This document shows, one piece after another, positions 25,724 to 34,790 of a stretch of DNA of 64,000 nucleotides. Where the stretch lies: NCBI RefSeq assembly GCF_029945885.1, contig NZ_JAQSDK010000026.1:62001-126000 (forward strand). Direction: 5' to 3'. Source of the DNA: Brevundimonas sp. (GTDB lineage: Bacteria > Pseudomonadota > Alphaproteobacteria > Caulobacterales > Caulobacteraceae). How positions within the stretch are numbered: the stretch's first letter is position 1; each line of letters opens with the position of its first letter. A program made the position numbers and the translations under genes. Under the pieces are notes generated by a model, which made no database searches, was not told where the DNA came from, and saw only the letters and a program-made list of their open reading frames with translations.

Positions 25724-26079
25724 ACCGCGATGGCGCGCCCGACGTCCTGGCTTCGATCCGCGCCGGCATGCGTAAGGAGAAAGTGGCCCTCGCGCGCAAG
25801 CTTTCTGTTGTGCTGCATCGGATGCTGCGCGACCCGACGACAGGATGAGGTTCAAACGGGATTGACACTGGAGGACCCATTACAGAAGTCAGACTCTTAT
25901 GGCTTTGTCGCTGATGGAGGCCGACTTGTCGCAACCACGATGGGCGCCGAGGTTTCAGCTACGGTTCGGCGGGCGATCTCGTGGCTGCGGGACCAAGCTC
26001 GCCTTAGTAGCGCAGGAGCCATCCACAGATGACAGCACCTGTTGTCTGCCAGCCACTTTGCACCATACGAAAGAAATTG

Positions 26080-26967
26080 ATGCAGCAAGTCATCTTTACC
26101 GGCGCCCACGGCCAAACGCTCGTTGCCGACGTGATGGGCGAGCCAGATGGTATTCCCGTACTGCTGGCACACGGAGGCGGGCAAACACGGGGCGCCTGGC
26201 GCGGAACGATCCGGCTTCTCTCCGAAACAGGTTTCAAGGCCGTGGCGCTTGATCTGCGCGGGCACGGTGAAAGCGCGTGGTCGCCGGACGGACGATACGC
26301 CATCGGCGATTTCGCCGCCGATCTCGTTGCGGTGGCGGACCAACTGGACATTCGCCCGCACCTGATCGGCGCTTCGCTGGGCGGTCTGGCGGGACTGGTT
26401 GCGGAAGGGGAGCAGCGATCCGGCACGTTCGAAACCCTCACTCTCGTCGATATCGCGCCCCACCTGGACGCTACGGGCGTCACTCGCGTGATGGATTTCA
26501 TGCGCGCGCATTTGGACAAGGGGTTTGCCACTGTCGAGGATGCAGCTGCCGCTGTCGCTCGATACGCGCCCGGCAAACCGCGGTCCACCGGGAGCATTGA
26601 CGGCCTCCGGCGTTATCTGCGCTCGGGTTCCGATGGCCGACTTCGCTGGCATTGGGATCCCCGTTTCATTGACGGAGTTCTGCTTGGGGGCGCCCCGGCG
26701 GACTCGATCGGGACGCTTTCGCGCGCGGCCGCGAACCTCGACCTGCCGGTGCATTTGATCCGCGGGGGAATGAGCGACATGGTGAGCGACGAGGGCTTGA
26801 CCGCTTTCCGGGCGCTTGTCCCAGGCGCGGTCTATACCGATATCGCGGGCGCGGGCCATATGGTTGCGGGCGATCAAAACGATGCCTTTTCCCAAGCCGC
26901 TGTCGCGTTCCTCGTCGCGAACAGCGGCTCCGCGCCAGCCGAGGGGCGCGATCTTGCGCGAAATTAG
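26080..26967 (+). CDS. Alpha/beta hydrolase
   Basis: A 295-residue alpha/beta-fold hydrolase without signal peptide. Oxyanion region LLAHGGGQTRGAWRG; ALDLRGHGESAW; nucleophile Ser in HLIGASLGGLAGL; acid probably in VHLIRGGMSDMVSDEG; His in IAGAGHMVAGDQ. An in-frame ATG at 26029 with GGAG upstream would add 17 residues; I preferred 26080 because the domain begins there. It overlaps the next hydrolase gene by 14 bases. Probably an ester or epoxide hydrolase feeding the neighbouring acyl-CoA pathway, which is inference. Confidence 0.88.
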   Translation: MQQVIFTGAHGQTLVADVMGEPDGIPVLLAHGGGQTRGAWRGTIRLLSETGFKAVALDLRGHGESAWSPDGRYAIGDFAADLVAVADQLDIRPHLIGASLGGLAGLVAEGEQRSGTFETLTLVDIAPHLDATGVTRVMDFMRAHLDKGFATVEDAAAAVARYAPGKPRSTGSIDGLRRYLRSGSDGRLRWHWDPRFIDGVLLGGAPADSIGTLSRAAANLDLPVHLIRGGMSDMVSDEGLTAFRALVPGAVYTDIAGAGHMVAGDQNDAFSQAAVAFLVANSGSAPAEGRDLARN

Positions 26968-27853
26968 TGTTCCGATCCCCGGCGGTGCGATCGCGGCATT
27001 GCAATGGAACGAAGCTGGCCCCGCTGCGCCGCTGCTGCACTTCGCGCATGCCACGGGGTTGAACGCATTGACCTACCGGCGATTGCTCGAGCCGCTTGCC
27101 GCACGCTACCGCATCATTGCGTCGGACCTGCGCGGCCACGGGCGCAGCACACTCCGCGCAGAGCCGGGCGAGCTACGAGGCTGGGAACAATTCGAGGACG
27201 ATCTCGAAGCGCTGATCGAGGCACTGGGCGAGCCGGCCTTGCTCGCCGGTCATTCGATCGGCGCCACTGTCAGCGGAATGCTGGCGGCGCGCAGGCCCGA
27301 GCTGGCGCTGGGCGTCGCGATGGCCGAACCCTCGTTCATTCCGTTCGCCGACGTCGCACGCGTCGATGAAGAACGACGACAGGGCTTGCCGTTCGAATTC
27401 GAACTCGCGCGGATTGCGGGCAAGCGACGCCACCGGTGGAGCAGCCGCGACGAGATTCACGCGGCGTATCGGGGGCGCGGGATGTTCGCTTCCTGGCCCG
27501 AGGCGTGGCTCGACGACTATCTGGACGGTGGGCTCATTGGTCAAGCCGACGGCAGCGTCGAGCTAGCCTGCGCGCCCGCATGGGAACAGGCGACATTCAG
27601 CGCGGTTACGACCGAAATCTGGCGGCGGCTGACCCGTTACAGGGGCGCGCTAACGGTGGTGCGCGGGACGGTGATGAGCACCATTGCTAATCCCGATGCC
27701 GACGCGTTCGCCGAACTCGCGCCGCAGGCGCGCATGTTCGTCTCTCCGGGACGGAGCCATTTCTTGCCGATGGAGGCGCCTGAACTGGTCCACCAGGCGA
27801 TCGATCTCGCGCTCGTGCCCGCGGAAATTTCACTGGGGGAGATCGCGTCTTGA
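26954..27853 (+). CDS. Alpha/beta hydrolase, second of a pair
   Basis: A 299-residue hydrolase. Visible: LLHFAHATGLNALTYRRLLE (oxyanion), IIASDLRGHGRST, nucleophile Ser in LLAGHSIGATVSG, and His in VSPGRSHFLPMEAP. The start TTG 26954 has GAGGGG eight bases upstream; longer starts lie inside the previous gene. It overlaps the previous gene by 14 bases and the following GST gene as TTGA. Not a copy of the upstream hydrolase. Function is likely hydrolysis of an ester or thioester intermediate. Confidence 0.87.
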   Translation: MREISVPIPGGAIAALQWNEAGPAAPLLHFAHATGLNALTYRRLLEPLAARYRIIASDLRGHGRSTLRAEPGELRGWEQFEDDLEALIEALGEPALLAGHSIGATVSGMLAARRPELALGVAMAEPSFIPFADVARVDEERRQGLPFEFELARIAGKRRHRWSSRDEIHAAYRGRGMFASWPEAWLDDYLDGGLIGQADGSVELACAPAWEQATFSAVTTEIWRRLTRYRGALTVVRGTVMSTIANPDADAFAELAPQARMFVSPGRSHFLPMEAPELVHQAIDLALVPAEISLGEIAS

Positions 27854-28488
27854 AACTCTATCACTGTGCCGACGCACGCTCGCTTCGCGCGCTCTGGGCG
27901 ATCGAGGAACTGGGCGTCGATTGCGAACTGGTCACGCTGCCGTTCCCGCCGCGCGTACGCGACAAGGCGTTTCTCGAACAGAACCCGCTGGGCACGGTGC
28001 CGCTGCTCGTCGACGGCGAAACGCGCATGTCGGAATCGGCGGCAATCTGCGACTATCTCGGCCATCGCTTTGGACCAAGCGATCTGGTCGTTGCCCCCGA
28101 AGAACCGGGTTATGGCGCGTATCTCAACGGCCTTCACCAAGGCGAGGCGACACTGACCTTTCCTTTGACGCTCGTGTTACGATACGGCCGTTTCGAACCG
28201 CCCGAACGTCGCCTGCCGACGGTGGTCGAGGATTACGGCCAATGGTTTCTCGGGCGGCTCCGCGTGCTGGCCGATACGCTCGAGCGCGAACCGTTCGTCG
28301 CGGCGCAGCGATTCACGATGGCTGACATCTCGATCGGCTATGCCTTGTTCCTCGGCCGGGCAGTCGGCCTGTCGGCACGCTACCCCGACACAGTGACGGC
28401 GTATCTGGACCGGATTCTGGCGCGCCCCGGCCTCGTCCGCGCACGCGCGCGCCAGGGCGCTGCCGACACGCTAGGAACCGTCGCGTGA
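27850..28488 (+). CDS. Glutathione S-transferase
   Basis: A 212-residue GST. The N-terminal thioredoxin-like fold begins MKLYHCADARSLRALWAIEE with the Ser/Cys region active site, followed by NPLGTVPLLVDGETRMSESA (cis-Pro and glutathione-gamma-Glu site). An all-helical C-domain carries the FTMADISIGYALF capping motif. TTG start coupled to the preceding hydrolase stop (TTGA). It is last gene of a three-gene operon and converges with the tetR gene, the 3' ends overlapping by 18 bases. Could detoxify reactive intermediates or act as an isomerase. Confidence 0.92.
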   Translation: MKLYHCADARSLRALWAIEELGVDCELVTLPFPPRVRDKAFLEQNPLGTVPLLVDGETRMSESAAICDYLGHRFGPSDLVVAPEEPGYGAYLNGLHQGEATLTFPLTLVLRYGRFEPPERRLPTVVEDYGQWFLGRLRVLADTLEREPFVAAQRFTMADISIGYALFLGRAVGLSARYPDTVTAYLDRILARPGLVRARARQGAADTLGTVA

Positions 28489-29097
28489 CCGGAGCAGGGG
28501 CGCGACGAGCGCGATCCAGCGCCTGATCGCCGCGAGCGTTTGGCCGGCGTCATCGGCATAGCGCTCCTGAAGCAGCAGCCCGCGCATCAGGCTGCGGCTC
28601 ATCAGCATCAGCAGTTCCACCTCGCCGGCACCGCCCGCGAAGGCTTCGTAGCGGTCGGACATCGCGCGGTCGATCGCGGTGTTCCACCCGTGCAGCGTTG
28701 GCGATATGCGCGCCTGGAGTCCCCCGTCTGTCCGCGCGGCGACGAGGATCTCGAGCAGCGCGCGATATGCATCGGTGTCGATCAGCGAGGTCCATATCGC
28801 CATCAGATCGGTCGCAACCCCGCTATGCCCCCCGGGCTTGGTCGGCTCGCTGGGCAGGAACCGGTCGATCGAACGCTGTAGCAACCGGTCGGCGACGGCG
28901 GTGATCAGTTCTTCCTTGGTCGGGAAATGGTGCTGGAGCGCGCCCTTCGATACGCCAGCCCGTTCCGCGACTCGGGCGATGGTGGTTTCGGGATATCCCC
29001 GCTCGACCAGGCACGTGATCGCCGCGCGAAGGATCGCATCCTGCGCTTTCAATCGCTTCGCTTCCTGTCTGCCGGGTTGTTCGACGACGCTAGCCAT
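28471..29097 (-). CDS. TetR family regulator, divergent from the Atu-like operon
   Basis: A 208-residue TetR protein: AILRAAITCLVERGYPETTI, ARVAERAGVSKGALQHHFPT, KEELITAVADRLL. ATG 29097 has AGGAAGA just upstream; an in-frame start at 29160 is signal-less and non-conserved. It lies 102 bp from, and divergent to, the carboxylase gene, the same place that the TetR-type AtuR takes in Pseudomonas. I infer that it represses the 29.2-39.3 kb operon in response to an acyl-CoA. No clear operator was recognised in the gap. Confidence 0.9.
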   Translation of the reverse strand: MASVVEQPGRQEAKRLKAQDAILRAAITCLVERGYPETTIARVAERAGVSKGALQHHFPTKEELITAVADRLLQRSIDRFLPSEPTKPGGHSGVATDLMAIWTSLIDTDAYRALLEILVAARTDGGLQARISPTLHGWNTAIDRAMSDRYEAFAGGAGEVELLMLMSRSLMRGLLLQERYADDAGQTLAAIRRWIALVAPLLRSRDGS

Positions 29098-29199
29098 TAT
29101 TCTTCCTAATCGCCCGTTCCCCTCGCGAAAACCCACTGGACAAAAAAACAAGCCAACCATACTGTTTTAGCAAGGCTCAACCGGCGGGGAGGATCCAAG

Positions 29200-30816
29200 G
29201 TGCGGATCGAATCGAGGGTGGATCGCAAGACCGCGAGCTTTGCCCGCAATGTCGAGGATCATCTCGCGCTGATCGAGCAGCTACGCGTGCTCGAGGCGAA
29301 GGTGCAGGCGGCGTCGAACAAGTCGCGCGCGAAATTCGAAAAGCGCGGTCAGCTCCTTCCGCGCGATCGGATCGCGCTGCTGCTCGATCGCGGCGCGCCC
29401 TTTGTCGAGCTTTCGACACTGGCCGGCTACCGGATGCACGACGACGATGGCGACAGCAACATCGCTGGCGGCGGCAATATCGCGGGAATTGGCTTCGTCG
29501 CGGGCGTGCGAGTCGTCGTTTCGGCGTCCGATGCCGGAATTCGCGGCGGCGCCGCGACCCCGATGGGAATGGAAAAAGGGCTCCGGGCGCAGGCGATCGC
29601 GATCGAAAACAAGCTCCCCTATGTCCAGTTAATCGAGAGCGCGGGCGCCGATTTGTTTCGTCAGGCCGACATGTTCGTTCGCGGCGGCAGGAGCTTCGCC
29701 AATCTCGCCCGGATGTCGGCACTCGGCCTGCCGGTGATAGCGGTCGTGCACGGGTCGTCGACCGCTGGCGGCGCTTATCAGACCGGACTGAGCGATTATG
29801 TCGTCCTGGTGCGCAACCGGACGCGCATCTTCCTCGCCGGCCCGCCGTTGCTGAAAGCCGCGACCGGGGAAATTGCCGACGCAGAAGATTTGGGCGGTGC
29901 CGAAATGCATTACGCGGTCGCCGGGACCGGCGAATATATGGCGGAGAACGATGCCGACGGAGTGCGCATCGCACGCGACGTGATCGGCCGGCTCGGCTGG
30001 AACGCCCGCGCGCCCGAGCGCGTGCCCCCGGTTGTCGTGCCGCCGCTCTATCCGAGCGAGGACCTGCTCGGCATCGTGCCGGTGGATTATCGCCAGCCCT
30101 ATGACGCGTGCGAGGTGGTGGCGCGGCTTGTCGATGGCTCCGACTTTCTTGAGTTCAAGGCGGGATACGGTCCGCACACGGTAACCGGCCATGCCGCGAT
30201 CGGTGGTCACCAGATCGGCATTCTTGCCAATAACGGGCCCATCGACGCCAACGGCGCCGCCAAGGCCGCCCAGTTCATCCAGATCTGCTGCCAATCCGAC
30301 CGGCCACTGCTGTTCCTTCAGAACACCACCGGCTTCATGGTCGGGCTCGACGCCGAACGCGGCGGCATCGTGAAGCATGGCTCGAAAATGATCCAGGCGG
30401 TGACCAATGCCACCGTCCCGCGGCTGACCGTCAATATCGGCGCGTCGTTCGGCGCGGGAAATTATGGCATGTGCGGGCGTGGCTTCGATCCGCGATTTTT
30501 GTTCTCCTGGCCAAACCACCGCATTTCGGTGATGGGCGGCGAACAGGCGGCCGGGACGATGGCGATCGTCGCTGAAGACGCCGCGCGCAAACGCGGGATC
30601 GAGCCCGATCACGCAGCGCTTGACGCCATGCGGCAAAGGGTCGTCGAGGCCTACCGCACCGAGGGCGAGGCGCTGTACGCGACGGCCAGGCTGTGGGACG
30701 ACGGCCTGATCGACGCGCGCGACACGCGCCGGATGCTCATCTTCTGCCTCGACACGTGCCGCGAAGCCGAGGCGCGCCGCCCGAGCGCATCGAGCTTCGG
30801 GGTCGCCCGGATGTGA
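29200..30816 (+). CDS. atuC: Acyl-CoA carboxylase beta subunit (geranyl-CoA/methylcrotonyl-CoA type)
   Basis: A 538-residue carboxyltransferase with two crotonase-fold halves: GGGNIAGIGFVAGVRVVVSA, ESAGADLFRQADMFVRGG, HGSSTAGGAYQTGLSDYVV; and in the C-half FLQNTTGFMVGLDAERGGIV, NIGASFGAGNYGMCGRGF. This is the GCC/MCC family layout. The companion AtuA, hydratase and dehydrogenase genes favour geranyl-CoA carboxylase, which carboxylates the beta-methyl group of cis-geranyl-CoA in acyclic terpene degradation. Methylcrotonyl-CoA remains possible. GTG start with GGGGAGGA upstream. First gene of the operon. Confidence 0.88.
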   Translation: MRIESRVDRKTASFARNVEDHLALIEQLRVLEAKVQAASNKSRAKFEKRGQLLPRDRIALLLDRGAPFVELSTLAGYRMHDDDGDSNIAGGGNIAGIGFVAGVRVVVSASDAGIRGGAATPMGMEKGLRAQAIAIENKLPYVQLIESAGADLFRQADMFVRGGRSFANLARMSALGLPVIAVVHGSSTAGGAYQTGLSDYVVLVRNRTRIFLAGPPLLKAATGEIADAEDLGGAEMHYAVAGTGEYMAENDADGVRIARDVIGRLGWNARAPERVPPVVVPPLYPSEDLLGIVPVDYRQPYDACEVVARLVDGSDFLEFKAGYGPHTVTGHAAIGGHQIGILANNGPIDANGAAKAAQFIQICCQSDRPLLFLQNTTGFMVGLDAERGGIVKHGSKMIQAVTNATVPRLTVNIGASFGAGNYGMCGRGFDPRFLFSWPNHRISVMGGEQAAGTMAIVAEDAARKRGIEPDHAALDAMRQRVVEAYRTEGEALYATARLWDDGLIDARDTRRMLIFCLDTCREAEARRPSASSFGVARM

Positions 30817-30835
30817 CGCAGGGAAGGACCAGAAC

Positions 30836-32004
<1,169 letters not shown>

Positions 32005-32008
<4 letters not shown>

Positions 32009-32829
32009 GCGCCGAAACCAACTTGGCTAAATTGCCGGTGTGCGAAACGCTGGCGTTGCGCCGTGTGGGGCCGGTGCTGCACGCGCTGATCGACCGTCCG
32101 GCGACGCGCAACGCCTTGAGCGATGCCGTCGTCGCCGATCTCGACCGGCTGGCGGCGGCGCTCGAGGTTGATCGCACGACCCGCGTCGTCGTGCTGCGCG
32201 GGGCGGGCGGGACGTTTTGCGCGGGCGGCGACCTGACAGGTTTTCTGAGCCGTCAAAAGCTCGATTCGGCCGCGCTCGCCGGGGACAACCGTGTATTCGG
32301 TCGTGTTCTGGAACGCCTCGACGTGCTCCCGCAGATCCTGATCGGCGTGGTCGAGGGGGCCGCGTTCGGCGGCGGGGTGGGACTGGTGTGCGTCACCGAC
32401 ATCGCGCTTTGCGAGGCCGGCACACGCTTCGCGATGTCGGAAACCGGGCTGGGTGTCGTGCCCGCCCAGATCGCGCCCTTCGTCGCGGCGCGCATCGGGC
32501 GAAGTCAGGCGCGGCGGCTCGCGTTGCTCGGGGAGCGGCTCGACGGGCGAGGCGCGGCGGCGATCGGCCTTGTTCATCATGTTGAGACGGGGACGGAGGC
32601 ACTCGAGGCGCGGCTGGCGAAACTGCTGAAAACGGCCCTGTCGCGCGCGCCCGAAGCCGTCGCCGCAACCAAGGCGCTGATCGCGCGGATCGATACCGAA
32701 CCACTCGGCAGCGTGCTCGATCATGCTTCGCACCTTTTCGCCGCTGCGCTGGCTGGTGCGGAGGGGCGCGAGGGGGTGACCGCGTTTCTCGAAAAGCGTG
32801 TCCCGCTCTGGGCGGAGCAAGTGGGTTGA
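32005..32829 (+). CDS. atuE: Enoyl-CoA hydratase/isomerase family (isohexenylglutaconyl-CoA hydratase-like)
   Basis: A 274-residue crotonase. Oxyanion-hole segments are VVVLRGAGGTFCAGGDLTGF and GVVEGAAFGGGVGLVCVTDI, with MSETGLGVVPAQIAPFVAAR after. In the Atu pathway AtuE hydrates the carboxylation product isohexenylglutaconyl-CoA; in leucine degradation the counterpart hydrates methylglutaconyl-CoA. GTG start overlaps the dehydrogenase stop, and its end overlaps the biotin carboxylase start (TTGA). The operon context supports the terpene role. Confidence 0.86.
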
Positions 32830-34790
32830 GCGGGCGGTTCACCAGCCTGCTGATCGCCAATCGCGGCGAGATCGCCTGCCGGATCATCGCAGCGGCGCGC
32901 AACCGAGGGCTGCGGACGATCGCCGTCTATTCCGATGCCGATGCGCAGGCCCGGCATGTGGCGCTGGCCGACGAGGCGGTCAGGATCGGCCCGCCATTGG
33001 CGGCGCTCTCCTACCTGTCGATCGACGCGATCCTTGCCGCGGCGCGCGCCAGCGGTGCCCAAGCGGTGCATCCCGGATACGGGTTCCTTTCCGAGAACGC
33101 GGCATTTGCAGAAGCCTGCCAGACCGCCGGGCTGGCGTTCGTCGGCCCGCCCGCAAGCGCGATCGCGGCGATGGGCAACAAGGCGGCGGCCAAACGGCTG
33201 ATGCTCGACGCGGGGGTTCCCTGCGTTCCCGGGTATCATGGCGCCGCGCAGGACGATGTCACGCTGGTGGAGGAAGCGCATCGGATCGGCTTTCCGCTGA
33301 TGGTCAAGGCGGCGGCGGGCGGTGGCGGGCGGGGCATGCGTCTGGTGGGCGCGGCGGACAACCTGGCGGGTGCGATCACATCGGCCCGCTCTGAAGCGCA
33401 GAACGCGTTCGGATCGACTGAACTGATCCTTGAACGCGCGATTCTCGGCGCGCGGCATGTCGAAATCCAGGTGATGGCCGACCAGGCGGGCGCGACGATT
33501 CATTTCGGCGAGCGCGACTGTTCGCTCCAGCGCCGCCACCAGAAGGTGATCGAGGAGGCGCCCAGCCCCGCGGTTGATGCCGAACTGCGCGCGCGGATGG
33601 GCGAGGTCGCGGTGACCGCCGCTCGCGCGATCGACTATGTCGGTGCGGGTACGGTCGAGTTGCTACTCGGCGACGATGGCGGTTTCTATTTCCTCGAGAT
33701 GAATACGCGCATCCAGGTCGAGCATCCCGTGACCGAAATGATCACTGGACTCGACTTGGTCGGGATGCAGATCGACGTCGCGATGGGCATGCCGCTCGCG
33801 CTCGACCAGAACGACGTCGTCCTCGACGGACACGCGATCGAGGCGCGGCTCTATGCCGAAGACCCGGCATCGGGCTTTTTCCCGCAGGCCGGGCGGGTCA
33901 TCGTGTGGGCGCCCGCGCAAGGCGAAGGCGTTCGAACCGATCACGGCATTCTTCCCGGCGCAACCGTTGGCGCCGACTATGATCCGATGCTCGCCAAGAT
34001 AATCGCGCATGGCCGGACGCGCGAGGAGGCGCGTGCGCGGCTGATCGCAGCGATCGGTGCGACGCGGCTGCTCGGCGTCGTCACCAACAAGGGGTTCCTG
34101 ATCGATTGCCTCGAGCATCCCGTGTTCGCCGCGGGCGACGTGTCGACCGACTTTCTCGATCGGGCGGGCGCTGCGTTGACCGACGCCCCCGATCACCGCG
34201 ATGCCTTGGCAGCGGCGGCCGTTCTGCTCGCATCGGGCGGGCGGGCGGACGAACTGGCCGGCTGGTCGTCGACCGGCACGCAGCGCACGTTGATGACGCT
34301 GCGCACCGGCGACCGCACGTCGCCGATAGCAGTATCGCGCAGCGGGGCAGACTGGATGATCGAAGAGGGCGGCGACCTTAGGAAGATCGATAGGGTGAGC
34401 GTGGCCGGGGGTGAAGTGACGATTGTCCGCGGCGCGCGCGCGCTGCGGTTCGCTGTGGCCCACGATGGCGATGTCGTGCACCTCGATGACGGCCGCCATG
34501 TGCACCGTTTCGAAGACCTGACCTATCGCGCCGCCGAACGCGATGGCGGGGGCGGCGACGGCACGGTGCGCGCGCCGATGAACGGGCTGATCACCACCGT
34601 CAACGTCGCGCCGGGCGATGCGGTGACAAAGGACAGCGTCCTGCTGGTCCTCGAGGCGATGAAAATGGAGCAGCCGCTGCTCGCGGGAATCGACGGGATC
34701 GTGGAAACGGTCGCTGTCGTCGCCGGCGACCAGGTCGCGACCCGGCAGACGCTCGTGACGTTGCTTCCCGCTCCCGGAACCGGCCCATGA
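32826..34790 (+). CDS. atuF: Acyl-CoA carboxylase alpha subunit (biotin carboxylase + biotin carrier)
   Basis: A 654-residue protein. The biotin carboxylase domain begins SLLIANRGEIACRIIAAARN and includes KAAAGGGGRGMRLV (ATP grasp), ERDCSLQRRHQKVIEEAP and FLEMNTRIQVEHPVTE. A linker follows, then the C-terminal carrier with the biotinylation site EAMKMEQ (Lys613). It carboxylates biotin and passes the carboxyl to the AtuC-type beta subunit. TTG start, coupled to the hydratase; ATGA overlap with AtuA. Full length and intact. Confidence 0.93.
   Translation: MSGRFTSLLIANRGEIACRIIAAARNRGLRTIAVYSDADAQARHVALADEAVRIGPPLAALSYLSIDAILAAARASGAQAVHPGYGFLSENAAFAEACQTAGLAFVGPPASAIAAMGNKAAAKRLMLDAGVPCVPGYHGAAQDDVTLVEEAHRIGFPLMVKAAAGGGGRGMRLVGAADNLAGAITSARSEAQNAFGSTELILERAILGARHVEIQVMADQAGATIHFGERDCSLQRRHQKVIEEAPSPAVDAELRARMGEVAVTAARAIDYVGAGTVELLLGDDGGFYFLEMNTRIQVEHPVTEMITGLDLVGMQIDVAMGMPLALDQNDVVLDGHAIEARLYAEDPASGFFPQAGRVIVWAPAQGEGVRTDHGILPGATVGADYDPMLAKIIAHGRTREEARARLIAAIGATRLLGVVTNKGFLIDCLEHPVFAAGDVSTDFLDRAGAALTDAPDHRDALAAAAVLLASGGRADELAGWSSTGTQRTLMTLRTGDRTSPIAVSRSGADWMIEEGGDLRKIDRVSVAGGEVTIVRGARALRFAVAHDGDVVHLDDGRHVHRFEDLTYRAAERDGGGGDGTVRAPMNGLITTVNVAPGDAVTKDSVLLVLEAMKMEQPLLAGIDGIVETVAVVAGDQVATRQTLVTLLPAPGTGP

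Larger units (their letters stand above)
25172..25847 (+). pseudogene. IS5 family transposase, disrupted
   Basis: The first part is a normal IS5-group transposase: YSSDLTDPEWVVLEPLLPA, LGRPAKWSLRTITDALLYIL, GVIDSQSVKTTESGG, KIKGRKRHILTDT. A 39-nt in-frame insert carrying a hairpin interrupts the conserved GGP-x-G ... K-x-KGRKRH segment. A second insert of 23 nt after VHTADIQ shifts the frame. The original frame resumes as DRDGAPDVLASIRAGM and then reads ARKLSVVLHRMLRD, which looks like the end of an IS110-type transposase. The element is dead and chimeric. Confidence 0.8.

Noticed and set aside
25897-27054. 385-codon minus-strand frame opposite the first hydrolase
   Set aside because: Antisense to a hydrolase with full catalytic motifs; no domain of its own.
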